From Grifola frondosa (Eukaryota; Basidiomycota; Agaricomycetes; Polyporales; Grifolaceae), in the NCBI GenBank assembly GCA_001683735.1, contig LUGG01000013.1:1364001-1428000 (forward strand): a DNA stretch of 64,000 nucleotides. The letters are read 5' to 3'. A program made the position numbers and the translations under genes. Below are positions 36,053 to 47,378 of this stretch, in pieces (position 1 is the stretch's first letter; every line of letters starts with the position of its first letter). The notes under the pieces are model-generated. The model did not search any database and was not told the DNA's origin. It saw only the letters and a list, made by a program, of their open reading frames with translations.

Positions 36053-36505
36053 TTCAATATATTTGGAGGCAGAAATACATGGACTGCATAGAACAAGTAC
36101 CAGGCACCGAAACTATCTGGCACTATCTGGCATTATGTAGATGATCATCAGTGTGTATCTGACCATACATAGATAATCGGGAAATCTATTTAGTGTTATG
36201 TAATCAAAGTACAGATGCTAAATTTCATAGATGGTAAAAGAAATGTTGAACCTTTCTGCAATGTTGAAATTATTGAAATTCTTCATGTTTAATATATCTT
36301 ACCCTCAAACTAAGTCATTCGGCAGTGAAGAAACAAAGGTCGACATATGTCGGAGGCATGTGACATTGTTGATAACATCATTAAAACTCCGCCCCAACCC
36401 ACTCGTATCAGCTAAGTCTTTTCTCACCACTATACTCATCTCTAGGCTCACCTTCAAATGAGCACCACAATATCTATGCTTTCATCTTTATACTTGTCTT
36501 GTTTT
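36053..36505. other. No supported gene
   Basis: Low-complexity repeats such as CACTATCTGGCA/CACTATCTGGCATTATG near 36120-36140; otherwise only short ORFs. Confidence 0.4.
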
Positions 36506-37132
36506 TCATTTCTTCTTTGACCCCATCTCGTGCTGGCTTGAGTCTGTCAGGTTCACATGCATGCTTGACATGACCCCCACGAAGAGATTGTTTGTGTGGT
36601 AGTGCCCATTTGAGTGGCACAGAAATAGGTCTGGGCAGTCTGGTGAGTTGGCCAGGATGACGAGCTCGAGCAGCTGACTATTTGCATCTGTGTAGACCTT
36701 CACTAACTGCTCATATGGGGCAAGTGGGAAGAACCTGAATTTAGTGTTTAGGAGCAGGTGCACGGGTGGACCAGGGTGGCCCCCGCCATGCATGGAGAGC
36801 ATCATGGCAGTGCACTCGCTTGCAGAGGTAGCGTGAGGTTTGAAATTCCTCAAGCTCATGCTCAATCAGTGCAACACAATGGTTGGCATTGTGTGTTGGA
36901 TGGTACGTTTTAGTTCAATGTCTATATGCATTCGCCAAGATGCTGATCGATGTGGTTTGAAGACCCGCATTGCACACGCACTCACTTTGCTCCCCTCCTT
37001 GGTCTGTCTCTCTGCCATAGTGGGACCACCCCACCCAAGGACGAGCTCCCTGTGACAGCACCATCGCTGGATGCACTTATGCGCATGATCGCAGAGGTGC
37101 CAATGCTGCAATACATTGGACTGCAGCTGCAT
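36506..37132 (-). pseudogene. Hypothetical ORF interrupted by one TGA
   Basis: On the minus strand, 37132-36866 and 36865-36506 are in the same frame and separated only by a TGA, giving about 208 codons without it. The second half contains LLLNTKFRFFPLAPYEQLVKV and is protein-like. TGA in place of a CGA arginine codon would fit the CpG decay seen elsewhere. The 5' end stops close to the Tc1/mariner-like element at 37168, which may have separated it from upstream sequence. Family not recognised. Confidence 0.35.
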
Positions 37133-37167
37133 GGGCAGTGGGCGTACAATGTATATGAATGCAGGTA

Positions 37168-39866
37168 AGATAGACCCAGTGTACTTTCGACTACTTCACG
37201 TGACCCAAATCTGTCACACTTGCAGAAATTTCGCAGGGAGAAAACATTAAAAAACTAAAGGCTCGATGTAGAGAGTACTTAGGAGAAATTTGTTACATCA
37301 GAATGTGCGAAATAAGGCCCTCTACAACTTGATGGGAGCGGATTTTAGAATTAGGCCCTGCTACAAGAGAAGATACATGTTTTCTGTTTGCAGATGAAGG
37401 CGCTAGATTACATAATCACGAAAATCGACAATATTCCATTCGAGGAATATGGTGAGAGTTATGTGATGTCCAAAAGGAAAGTGAGGGCATGAACTGCCAT
37501 CGCAAACCTCGGGGCTCATGTCAAGAGGAGGAAGAGAAATAATGAGGGTAGTGACAAGGAGAATGTCAGTAACAGTTTTATTGAAACTCATGATTGAACT
37601 CACTAGTATTACAGGATGAGCTGTGCATTGTGGGCGGTGCTGTGGTGATGGTGAATGATGTTCAGACACCGGTCCAGATTTATGCACAGATGGGACAGAC
37701 CTTTGTGAAAGTGAATTAGCCGAGATGCTCTAGCTCAGCAGTCACCGAGACAACACCAATCCCTGTACAGCAGCAGGAGGCTACCCGCGAGAATGCTGCA
37801 CCACCCATTTCCAAAATGCGACCCCTATTCGAGCCAGCTCTGCCTACAAAAGATGCAGAGAGTGCACTTAATGACATCACTGCACTGCTTCGCCCATGCC
37901 AATGGCACAGGAATGGATTCTGACCATTCACGGGGAACGACCAACTACAGCATTGTATGGAGCAACTCAAGATGTTCCTGGAATTCTATGTACGGGAGGG
38001 GAGGGCATCAGGGCAGATAGATGCTTCGTTAAAGACAGCAGATTTATGCATACCAGCAAGGTCCAAATCGAGTCAAAAGGCTGTGCTCTTGGGTGCACGA
38101 CTTCATTGCAGACCATGACACATTGCCGTTTGGTCCAATCAGTGACTGAAAGGGTTCTCTATTAGAAGATCTGGACCTGAAGGAAGCAATCTGTCAGCAT
38201 CTCCAGAGCATCGGAAAGTACATACATGCAATGGACATTGTCGAGTTCATGGCCAGGCCTGAAGTCCTCATAGCATATGGACTCAAGAAGCTGATTTCCC
38301 TCTCCACAGCCCAAACCTGGATGCATGCACTTGACTATCAGTGGACCAAAGTGCCGAGTGGACAGTTTGTCAACAGTCATGAGTGTGCAGACATCACAGG
38401 TTATCGTGATAACATCTTCCTACCTGTTCTTGTGGATCTTGACCTGAATGCATGGAAGTGGACTGATGGCATTGAGATGCCACTACCAGAAGGCACAGCT
38501 CGCCCACTTAACAGGGTGGTCATATATTGGTACCACGACGAATCGACATTTTATGCCCATGACTGTCGCTTTGTGCGCTGGGTCCACAAATCAGAGAAGG
38601 CTGTGCTGCGCACGAAAGGGGAAGGGCTATTGATCATGGCAGTGGACTTCATCTCTGCAGATTATGGATGGCTGCGATCACCTGATGGCAAGGAGTTGGT
38701 GAGAGTTCTGTTTAAGGCGGGAAAAAATCGAGAAGGCTACTTCACCAATGAGGACATTCTCGAGCATGCCACGAAGGCCATGGATATTCTGCAGCGCCAC
38801 TATCGAATGAACACCACATCCTGATCTTCGATAATGCCACAACTCACCTGAAGCATGCTGCGGATGCCCTCTCTGCTCATCAAATGTCCATCAAACCAAC
38901 AGCAGAGGGCAAGCCTACATTTGGTGTCGAAGTTAATGTAATTGGAGATGATGGAAAGCCGGTGTATGGTCCGAATGGCAAGGTTCTAAAGCAGAAAATC
39001 TGCATGGCAGATGCAAAGTTCTCCGATGGCTCTCCACAGTCACTCTACTTCCCCGCAGGTCATCCACAAGAGGGTGTTTTCAAAGGCACAGCCATTCTCC
39101 TGCAGGAGCGTGGGTTCGATGTGACAGACTTACGCACACAATGTCCGCACTTCAAATGCAAGCCGCCCATGCTTGATTGCTGCTGCTGTCGTCTTCTGTA
39201 CAATCAACCCGACTTTTGTGACGTAGAATCCATGCTCGAGACTCACTGCAAAGCCCGTGGCTTTCAAGTGCTATTCTTGCCGAAATTCCACTGTGAGCTG
39301 AATCTGATTGAGCAGTGCTGGGGCTATGCTAAGAGGGAGTATCGCAAATTCCCTGCATCATCTCTGGAAGCTGATCTCGAGCGCAATGTCGTTAATGCAT
39401 TGGATATGGTGCCTCTCGTGTGCATGCGGCGGTGTGTCGTTCACATGCCGATATCTCATTTGGCTCATTCTCACACACTTACAGCTTTTTCATGTGATCG
39501 CAACATTTCATGGATGCTTATCACCACGGGCTATCTGGAAAGCAAGCAGCATGGACAGCCAAGAAGTATCGTGGTCATCGCATACTCCTGAACAGCATTC
39601 TTGATGACCTTGACAAGGCTGGGATATCTCCGTGACTCTCATTATATCTACTTCCATTTACTCTTAATGACCGGCATGCTCATATATATATATATATTAT
39701 TAGCTATACCCTCAACCATACATGATTCATGCTCGTTCCTGTGTCCTTATAATTACTTACAGTATTTTTAGCCAGCACATTAGCTGTGCAATAACATTTT
39801 ATCGAATGAGCGCACATGATGTGTCACATCGTGACCATAGTAGTCGAAAGTACACTGGGTCTATCT
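37168..39866. mobile_element. Tc1/mariner-type DNA transposon with TIRs and TA duplication
   Basis: Terminal inverted repeats begin AGATAGACCCAGTGTACTTT at both ends; the first 28 bases are identical, followed by GTGACCATAGT/TCACGTGAC-like subterminal sequence. TA flanks both ends (37166-37167, 39867-39868). The 2.7-kb interior encodes a DDE transposase in the plus orientation. A (TA)n run lies near 39682-39698. A shorter relative with the same ends is at 49766-51004. Confidence 0.9.
37396..39634 (+). pseudogene. DDE transposase (DDE_3 / Tc1-mariner-like), decayed
   Basis: The best-preserved part is 38165-39634. It includes an HTH-containing region (IGKYIHAMDIVEFMA ...), the first acidic motif in WYHDESTF (about 38530), the second in LIFDNATTH (about 38825) and the third in HCELNLIEQCWGYAKREY (about 39290). 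These are the three catalytic acidic positions of this family. Decay: an in-frame TGA near 37488, a TAG at 37717 or an unspliced end, a one-base frameshift near 38805, a donor at about 39431, and a TGA near 39498 where the family has Arg. Introns such as 37564-37613 are plausible. It probably makes no active enzyme in this state. Confidence 0.88.
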
Positions 39867-39868
39867 TA

Positions 39869-40424
39869 TGTGTTTGTATTTCCTTCTGTCCCCATGTTGC
39901 TCTGCGCGCCCATGAGAATGGTTGTTTATCACCAGGATAAACAATGTAGTACGGCATTATTGTCGAGGTCAAATGGTTTGTTGGTTGCACTGATAGCAAT
40001 TGGATGATTTCAGTTCATCCATTGCCTGCATAGAGATGTGCGATTGCACCTCCAGAATCATGAGACATTTGGGCCCCTAGCTTTGCTGCCAAGCCTCAAA
40101 CCAGCTACCCTGCTCTGCTGACGACACCAGCATTAGCACATCCACAGCATCTGTGAGTAGTTTCACCATCTCAGCTCATCTGCCCTCTTTCATGTGCTCG
40201 ATAGTAGTTTGTAGGGTATTTTACAATATATTTTGATTTCATTCATTCTTGGTGAAACAATATGAAAACTATAAAGATCTATGTCATATTTATATGGAGG
40301 ATAGTACCAGCTATTTTTCGCTATGTTGTACTATGTAGAGAGTGCTTGTAACTATATAGATTGGCAGGCATCTATACAAACTATATAACCGGGACCTTGT
40401 CAACCAAGCTATCGGACCTATCTG
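39869..40424. other. No supported gene
   Basis: Short ORFs only. The minus-strand reading at 39880-39999 (GDKQPFSWARRATWG) is protein-like and might be a gene fragment cut by the neighbouring transposon, but it is too short to assign. Confidence 0.35.
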
Positions 40425-40804
40425 TAGTGTTGCCATGACTTAGTCACACCTGTTTCAGCTTTTTAGATATTCTGACATGAGTTTTACAGATAATGACATG
40501 ATCTTAATTAAAATTAATAGATAAGATGTATATGTATTTGAATGTAACACCACCATTTGCATAATGATCTTGAATGGATTTCAATTTCAGTTACATTGAT
40601 AAAAAAGCTGACTACAAAGCGGACTTTGCAATCGGCTTTTTGGCCATATCTCCATCAATACAAGGTATAACATTCTGATATGTGGCAAGATTATGCGGCT
40701 ATATATAAGCTACAAAATGAGTATGAGAGCGCTATGATATCTGAAAAACTGCACAAGTTATGAGTCATATATCATTTAGCCCTGACTTAGCTGCAGCAAC
40801 ACTA
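40425..40804. mobile_element. hAT-like MITE (family 3) with perfect 8-bp duplication
   Basis: 380 bp, TAGTGTTGCC ... GCAACACTA, in the orientation opposite to the copies at 15929 and 57406. It is flanked by CCTATCTG on both sides (40417-40424 and 40805-40812). An 8-bp duplication with short inverted ends is typical of hAT-derived elements. It is non-coding. Confidence 0.92.
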
Positions 40805-40812
40805 CCTATCTG

Positions 40813-41303
40813 GACTATGTAGACCGACTTCGAGAAGTTTTTTTTTTTTCCTGATGTCGCCAAATCGAATCAAGGTGTTATTTCCACCAAATTCAGATGA
40901 CACCACTATGGTCAACATTGTTTATTCTGAGGTTTTGACTAATGTGTTGAACTAATGGTATGATTCATCATTATAAGTCTAAAAGTTAAACTGACAAGTT
41001 CAGGTGTTATTGCTTCAATCAAGAACTTTGAGGAACAGATCAACAATATGGTCTCCACTATTTGTATGTTTTCTTATATTTCACTTCTTCTGATGCTGTT
41101 ACTTATTAAAATATCATAGATATCTTCCTTCATCATAGATTTCATCGGTCGGTCAGTAATTTACCTTAACTTCATTAAATGTAACTCATGATTACAATCA
41201 CACAGATTTTCTTTTATTCTTTCTGAAATATAGTAGTGTACATGTAACTCAAAAAGTGCATCAGTCTGTAAACCTCAATTGTGTGAGTAAGACTTAAAAA
41301 AAG
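40813..41303. other. No supported gene
   Basis: AT-rich, with a T run at 40840-40852. No motif seen. Confidence 0.4.
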
Positions 41304-41634
41304 TGTGGCAACACCACACAATATTAAATAAGTAAGACATGACAAAGCCATGCAAATCAAACAAGGCATGGCAATGCCACGCAAAGTAACTAATGAGTGG
41401 CAATACCACGGGTTGAACCTTGCTAGTGGTTACTTGTGCATGGACCAGTGACTCCTGTATAAATAGCTAGTACTTTGAAGATGGTTGTGAGTTCAATCTC
41501 TTCATTTACTGTTCTTCGATAAGGACAACCTTTTGGGTCATACTCAGTCCAGACCAGTACAAGCATTCAGACCAGAACAAGACCCAAGGACCCTAAGTTC
41601 CCTTGATAGGTTACCATAGGAGATGGTCTTAACA
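41304..41634. mobile_element. Probable LTR with four short hairpin motifs
   Basis: 331 bp with TG...CA ends (TGTGGCAACACCACA at the left, CTTAACA at the right) and a TATAAATAG box near 41458 followed by TTCAATCTCTTC, typical of an LTR promoter in plus orientation. The left 110 bases hold four hairpins with a GGCAA-type loop: GTGTGGCAACACCACAC, ACATGACAAAGCCATG, GCATGGCAATGCCACGC and AGTGGCAATACCAC. It abuts the minus-strand protease remnant, so its orientation relative to that element is unclear. Confidence 0.5.
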
Positions 41635-41649
41635 GTTCATAAACAAAAA

Positions 41650-43290
41650 CTAAGAAAGCTCCAGAGTCTAACAGCATCTGCATTTCAATGGATCCCTTCA
41701 TGTCGCTTACTATAACTGGGAGATTGACATTCTGTCTATTTCCGGGTACCTCAGTTACATTGATACATTGATAGTAATTATGAAGGAGAGAAGCTTCATG
41801 TCAGCAGGGACAACATGAGGCTCTTCTAAAAATCTGTGTGCCATGCTGATGATATCCTAATCGCTCCAATCTCCTGAATGGAAGCAGACAGCTCAGGCTC
41901 CTTTGCCAGGATCTCCTTCTGCTTTTTTTTTCAGCTGACTTCTTCTTACCCTTGACAAGCTGCTCTCCGAATGAGTCTCACAAGCTTGCTGATGTTTATG
42001 TTGCAGATTGACTTTCTGCTTAGCTTCCAATCTGGGCAAGCATTTGCCAGATATTCAACTTTTCCACATATAAAACATGTGTCTTTTGCATGTGCTGTTT
42101 CACGATCAACATTCATTGCATTGGGGTTGTGGGCTTGAGTTGGAGCAGAGTGTGATTGACTCTGCATGTTGGGATAATGATAAGCAGTTGTCTTTAACTG
42201 CTGAGAAGATGGTCCAGGGTGTGCATAAGTATTACAGGTCTGGTCCACCTGCTGGGCTTACATGAGATATTTCTCCCATGTATCTGGCTACATCTCATGA
42301 CCTGTGATTGCATCTCAAATCATCATCTTGATTTGGGTTCAAAGAAGTGCAAGTAAGGTCTGCTGATTGTGTCCAAACTGTGGTGCCCATCGATAAAAGT
42401 GTTTGGCATATGTCTGAACTCACCCATCATTGCGAAGACATGCAAGTGCCTGCTGCACATTGAATTGAGAATTGAGATGTCTGTATTGGCCAAGAAATTC
42501 CTCTTTGAACCTCTTTCAGGAACCAATGGAGATTCCTTGGTTAAAGTTATCACTATAGAATGATGCCCAGTTGAGAGCTCCTTGGAGCAAATCAAGAACC
42601 AGCACAATGTGGTCTTTTGAGTGTTTCACCTCATAGTACATGAAGTATGTCTTCCATGACTTCATCCATTGTTCTGCTGTCACTTCCTTCATTGGCTTCA
42701 TGAAGGACATTGGTGAGTGCAGTTTGGGTTTTCTAGTAGTCATGGTGGTACCGGTGGACATGCCTAACACCCCTGTCATATTCAAAATTGGGGACATCAA
42801 ATGAGGGATAGGAGGAGATGGTTGATGGGAAGGGTGCAAGGTAGGGGGATGCTGACCTATGAGAATGATGGCTCACTGACCATTCAGGTGTAGGAAAGCA
42901 TGGTCTTGCACAGAACGGAGAGTGTTCCAGAGCTAGAACCTTAGTGCGTAGGGTTTTGTTGGCTTCCCTTAATGTGGCTATGTCCCCATGGAGTTCCTGT
43001 ATGACCTATTAAGACCAAAAGAGATCTGTCTCAGCCTTGATCACTCTTGATGCCACCTCAGCTATGTTCTTGATTTGATTGGTGTTCTCGGTCACCAGAT
43101 CATGCAAACAGCTCTCCAGGCTGATCAGCAAGGGTCTCCATGAGGTTTGTGTATCCTCAAGTTTTGTGATATGGCAGGTATAATTGATTAGACCTTCCCT
43201 CAGAAGACCTGTTACTACTCCCATTATGAATCTTTCAATTTCTTGCTCATTGGTGGAGGGGGGATACTTGTGTCTGGCAGTTATGTTCAT
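41650..43290 (-). pseudogene. Ty3-like gag-protease remnant
   Basis: Read on the minus strand: an N-terminal helical part (43290-43009), then a gag region (42839-42330; KEVTAEQWMKSWKTYF and the ALNWASFYSDNF segment that resembles the W-A core of the retrotransposon gag domain). Next is a zinc-knuckle-like CFICGKVEYLANACP (about 42080), and a retropepsin active site LLDSGAF near 41665. Many stops and frameshifts. Reverse transcriptase and integrase are absent. It is cut at its 5' side by the hAT-like MITE at 43310. Confidence 0.8.
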
Positions 43291-43309
43291 GGGTCTTCCT
43301 CACCCAGAT

Positions 43310-43690
43310 TAGTGTTGCCATGGCTTAGTCACACCTGTTTCAGCTTTTTAGATATTCTGACATGAATTTTGTAGATAATGACATGATCTTAATTGAAATT
43401 AATAGATAAGATGTATATGTATTTGAATGTAACACCACCATTTGCATAATTATCTTTAATATGTTTCAATTTCAGTTACAGTGGTAAAAAAGCTGACTAA
43501 AAAGTCGGACTTTGCAATCGGCTTTTTGGCTATATCTCCATCAATATGAGGTATAACATCTTGATATTTGTCAAGAGTATGCGGCTATATATAGGCTATG
43601 ACATGAATGTAATATCACTATGATCTCTGAAAAACTGCCTAAGTTATGAGTTATATATCATTTAGGCCTGACTTAGCTGCAGCAACACTA
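43310..43690. mobile_element. hAT-like MITE (family 3) without matching target sites
   Basis: 381 bp, same orientation as 40425-40804 and very similar. Left flank ACCCAGAT and right flank CGAGGGGG differ, so the flanks may have been exchanged by recombination or one side deleted. It separates the minus-strand gag remnant from the plus-strand gag-protease element. Confidence 0.9.
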
Positions 43691-43745
43691 CGAGGGGGAA
43701 AGATAGTTACTGAAGAAAAGTTGTCAAGCATACATCATCACACGA

Positions 43746-44607
43746 GTGGTATATCTCTGTGATTACACCCATGGTTATACGTGTTCAGGAGTCATGTATA
43801 CTAAAACCCAGAGTTCGAATATAGGCAGTTCTATGATGGATAGCCAGTTCACATCAGTTTCAAACACCAGGTCAGTCATGGACATGCCAGTCAAAGGCAC
43901 CAAGACTGCATATAAGTGTTTTAAGGGAGATTCTGCAGAAGTCAGACCCTTCCTTCACCACTTTGAGAAGTTAGCCACACTACACAGGCTTACGGCAGAG
44001 GAGAAATGCGAAACAGTCACAGATTACTATTCTCGTACAGTACGAGAAACTATTGAGGGTTTCTCCAGTTTCAGGAATGGAAATTGGGATCAATTAAAGG
44101 CGAATATCGAGATATACTTCAATGCTGACCTCGAGTCAAAGAGGTTCTGCTTGAAGGATCTTCAGGCCTTTGTTGCCCAATTTAGGCAAGAAAAGATATA
44201 CAATCTGAAGGATTGGCGGAGATACTTAAGGAAGTTTATCCGCATTGCTGGATGGTTGAAAGGGCAAAGGAAAATCAGTGATTTCGACTATGTATACTAC
44301 CTGTGGACTGGAATTTACACCCCATTCTGCAAGCAGCTGGAGGCTAGAATTCTTTTGACAGAACCACTTCACGATATGTCACAACCATTTGAGCCAGAAG
44401 CAATCTCAAATGCTGCAGAGAATCTGTTAGGATCTGACAGATTTGATACAGAGAGATTAGGATCTGAAGACATCTATGATCATGATCTGGTTGACGATGA
44501 TGATTCAGATGATGAAGACTATGGGAATGAAAGGATTACAGATACAAGGAGACATGCAGCCAAAACTAAAAGTGGAAAGAAGGTCCGATTCCAGGCAAGG
44601 TTTGCAC

Positions 44608-44645
<38 letters not shown>

Positions 44646-44735
44646 GTTCCTATTAGTCATGGAACACCCCGGAGAGAGTCTAGCAAATTGGGCAAACCTT
44701 TGGGGAAAGGTGATGAAAGGACCGCACCCAAATAA
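43746..44735 (+). CDS. LTR-retrotransposon Gag-like protein
   Basis: 329 codons; a likely start is the ATG near 43835 (MDSQFTS). The middle (FLHHFEKLATLHRLTAEEKC ... YYSRTVRETIEGF ... WDQLKANIEIYF) has the helical layout of the basidiomycete Ty3-type gag region. The C-terminal part is acidic, ending in a run of 11 Asp encoded by a GAT microsatellite at 44609-44645. The frame stops at TAA 44733, but the protein clearly continues in the +1 frame. That is either a mutation or a +1 shift near CACCCAAATAAG. The 5' LTR is missing because the hAT-like MITE abuts at 43690. Confidence 0.75.
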
Positions 44736-44745
44736 GCCCAAGGAC

Positions 44746-46962
44746 GAAATGGACAAACTAATCATGCAAATGAAGGATTTGTCCGTGGAGGATCTGAAGT
44801 ATGGATTATTATACCTTCAGGCTTCACAGCTAAATCCTTTAGCTGCAGAATGTCTGCCACAACCTCGGATTAATAGAGTTGACATACCTCCTCCACCAAC
44901 TCAGTTCAGCAGGCCAGATCCAAATCGCTTTCTCTCATCTCGACCACCTTCAATAGGATGCTTTGGATGTGGAGAATCTGATCACATTATGGGCAACTGT
45001 CCTCGCCTACAGGAAATGATGACAAAGGGTCTTCTCCTAAAGGACTATCGAGGAAGGTTTACTGTGAAGAATGGTATACCAGTTTTTCGAAACCCAGATG
45101 AGAATTGGATGCAGGCAATTAAGCGGATAGCCCCAGAGGTGAATTACCTTGTATGTGATGAGGTCTCTGATGATGAAGAAATGGATGAGGAAAATGAGTC
45201 CGATGTTTTGGTCTTCCCTGTAGAGAAGGTCCCTCGGGAAACTCATTCCTACAGCAATCAAATCAGAGATGGATATCAGGGAAGCACAGGATATAAGGGA
45301 AAGCAAAGAGAGGTGTTGCCACAGCAAAAGGGTCCACCACCTCACCTTGCTTCAACCAGTCGGCCTGAGATTTCTGCAGTGCCTCAGGTACCAATGCAGA
45401 AATTAACTCTGATCAATGTACAGACAAGGAATTTCAATCCAGACAATGATGTAGAAATATTGGATGACCCAGCTATGTCCAATAATAGGCCTAACAGGGA
45501 TCAAGTGACAGAACATGCTCAATCAGCAGCACGTACTTCTGTGATCAGCAGAGAAGTGGATCCTGCATCGGTTCTCAACAAGATACTTAACACTCAACTC
45601 ACCTTATCTGTGGGAGAGGTTGTTGGAGTATCCAAGGAAGTTGCTCAGCAGTTGCAGAATATTCTTCGGGTTAAAAAGACAGACGTAATTCCAGCGCCGA
45701 CTTCAAATTTGGTCACTGCGACCTGTGGATCACTGATTCGGCTTTTCATGGAATGTAACCAAAAACCTGTGTCATTTATTGTGGACACTGGTTCTCAGCT
45801 GAATATTATCAGTGAGAAGGTCTGGAAATTTACAGTTCATTTGCTGATGAATAAAAGAAAAGTGATATCTATAAGTGATGCAAATAGAGGCCGAGGCGAA
45901 TTACTGAGATTAGTGGAGAACATATCGCTAAAGATTGGTCATATTGAGACCAATATGAATGCATATGTTGCATCTAATCCCCCATTTGATGGCCTATTAG
46001 GAAGACCTTGGCAGCAGGATAATGGTGTTGGAATTGCTGAAAGAGATGATGGGACGTATCTTACATTCCGAGGCCAAAATGGATATCCGGAATCAGAGTT
46101 ACTAGTCTCCCCATCAACCTCTGCAGACTCAGCAGTATATGCTACAGTTGTGAAGGAATGGAACAAGACAGAGTCATATGCGAGGGTTAAAGAAATTGAG
46201 GAGGATGATTTGGGCCTTCCCGAATTGGCAGATATCAGTGATACCTCATCTGAGGAGGACACCGACTCAACAGAGGAGGTAGAATTTCATGATGATGCAG
46301 ATAGTGACAAAGTGAACTCTACATCATCAGAGTCTTCAGAAGGAAATAATGCTGATATTGATGAAGCAGAGGATATGGAAACTCTATGGGCAAAGGAAGC
46401 ATTTAAATTGTACTCAAAAAGACGAAGTACAATTCCGAGCTCAAGCCATGTGGATGATTCATCAGATAATGATCTGGATGAAGCCTTATACAATAGTCTA
46501 GCCCAGAAGTTGAAGATTCAGAACCATAACCTGAAGCCAATATCATCAGGCCCATGTACGCTTTTGGCAGAACGTGGCCTTGAATTTCAGGATTATCAGC
46601 TAGGACCATATGGGCGAACCTGCTTGTTAAGGGATGTACAATTCTTTGATAAGAAAGAAGGAGTATACGGTCAAGCAATCATTAAGATGCCAACTTCTTC
46701 TACCAATCTCGAGAATTGTTGCATTCAAATGGATCGACCAGGACTAATCACGATGCTCCGAGTTGAAGTTGCAAAGTCACATACCTTCCCAGATCAAATG
46801 ACGAAATGGTTTATGTCTACCCTACCCCCACTCATTACAGTTCCAGTGCGGCTTAATGATTGTGTAATCCCATTCCTTATCGATACAGGTTTACAACTCG
46901 ATTGTATCTCAGCCGATATTTGGAAAACCTTGGGAGGAACAAGGAGAAGGCAATTCCGATGA
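44746..46962 (+). CDS. Gag C-terminus, zinc knuckle and first retropepsin domain
   Basis: This continues the gag frame at +1 (KPKDEMDKLIMQMKDLSVED). The zinc knuckle CFGCGESDHIMGNC (C-x2-C-x4-H-x4-C) lies near 44960-45000. A long acidic and Pro-rich linker follows, then a retropepsin-like domain at about 45770-46080 with VDTGSQ (active-site D-T-G) and a closing GLLGRPWQ. After another acidic segment a second D-T-G (IDTGLQLDCIS) begins near 46875, and the frame breaks at 46962. An upstream open part in this frame (44476-44740) is only the shadow of the GAT repeat, read as Met. Confidence 0.8.
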   Translation, partial: EMDKLIMQMKDLSVEDLKYGLLYLQASQLNPLAAECLPQPRINRVDIPPPPTQFSRPDPNRFLSSRPPSIGCFGCGESDHIMGNCPRLQEMMTKGLLLKDYRGRFTVKNGIPVFRNPDENWMQAIKRIAPEVNYLVCDEVSDDEEMDEENESDVLVFPVEKVPRETHSYSNQIRDGYQGSTGYKGKQREVLPQQKGPPPHLASTSRPEISAVPQVPMQKLTLINVQTRNFNPDNDVEILDDPAMSNNRPNRDQVTEHAQSAARTSVISREVDPASVLNKILNTQLTLSVGEVVGVSKEVAQQLQNILRVKKTDVIPAPTSNLVTATCGSLIRLFMECNQKPVSFIVDTGSQLNIISEKVWKFTVHLLMNKRKVISISDANRGRGELLRLVENISLKIGHIETNMNAYVASNPPFDGLLGRPWQQDNGVGIAERDDGTYLTFRGQNGYPESELLVSPSTSADSAVYATVVKEWNKTESYARVKEIEEDDLGLPELADISDTSSEEDTDSTEEVEFHDDADSDKVNSTSSESSEGNNADIDEAEDMETLWAKEAFKLYSKRRSTIPSSSHVDDSSDNDLDEALYNSLAQKLKIQNHNLKPISSGPCTLLAERGLEFQDYQLGPYGRTCLLRDVQFFDKKEGVYGQAIIKMPTSSTNLENCCIQMDRPGLITMLRVEVAKSHTFPDQMTKWFMSTLPPLITVPVRLNDCVIPFLIDTGLQLDCISADIWKTLGGTRRRQFR

Positions 46963-47378
46963 AGTTATCAGATGTATCTGGAAAGCCACTGTCATATTAT
47001 GGAATATGGCCAGTGCAAATTTTGCTTGGATCAGTAGTAACCCATGCCGATCTTTATGTTGTCGAAGGTTTGACAGTACCAGCATTATTTGGTCAGCCAT
47101 GGCAAAAGCGCAACAACCTTCTCATACGGAATAGCCCAGATGGAGTCTATGTGGAGATAAGCTCAGAAGATGGAAAGAAGAGTTTTGGAATGCTTGTTAC
47201 CAGTATGGAGGTGCAAACTGCAGCCCTATCAAAGAAAGCTCCATTATGTGCCAGCATTCAAGCCATGAAGGAATGCAAGGATCCTTTACCTGTTCTAGAT
47301 TTCAGTGACTCAAAGGGTATACAATCCTTAATGGAGGCAGGCAATGTACAAAATTTGCTGAATCATCAGGAATCTTAA
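46944..47378 (+). CDS. Rest of second retropepsin-like domain
   Basis: After a one-base shift near 46940 the second pepsin-like domain continues (IPMKLSDVSGKPLSYYGIWP) to its closing motif LFGQPWQ (about 47090), then to a TAA at 47376. Two DTG...[LF]-G-x-P-W-Q domains in tandem is unusual for one element; an internal duplication followed by divergence is the likely origin. Confidence 0.7.
   Translation, partial: EKAIPMKLSDVSGKPLSYYGIWPVQILLGSVVTHADLYVVEGLTVPALFGQPWQKRNNLLIRNSPDGVYVEISSEDGKKSFGMLVTSMEVQTAALSKKAPLCASIQAMKECKDPLPVLDFSDSKGIQSLMEAGNVQNLLNHQES

Noticed and set aside
37166..39999. A single gene running through both flanks of the Tc1/mariner-like element
   Set aside because: The protein-like pieces at 37132-36506 and 39999-39880 are both on the minus strand, but their frames do not join cleanly after removing the element.
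41304..41410. CRISPR-like array from regularly spaced hairpins
   Set aside because: Repeats are too short and variable, spacers are not uniform, there are no cas genes, and the host is a fungus.
44476..44740. Upstream part of the long +1 frame ORF as an N-terminal domain
   Set aside because: It is the gag coding region read in the wrong frame; the Met run is the GAT microsatellite.
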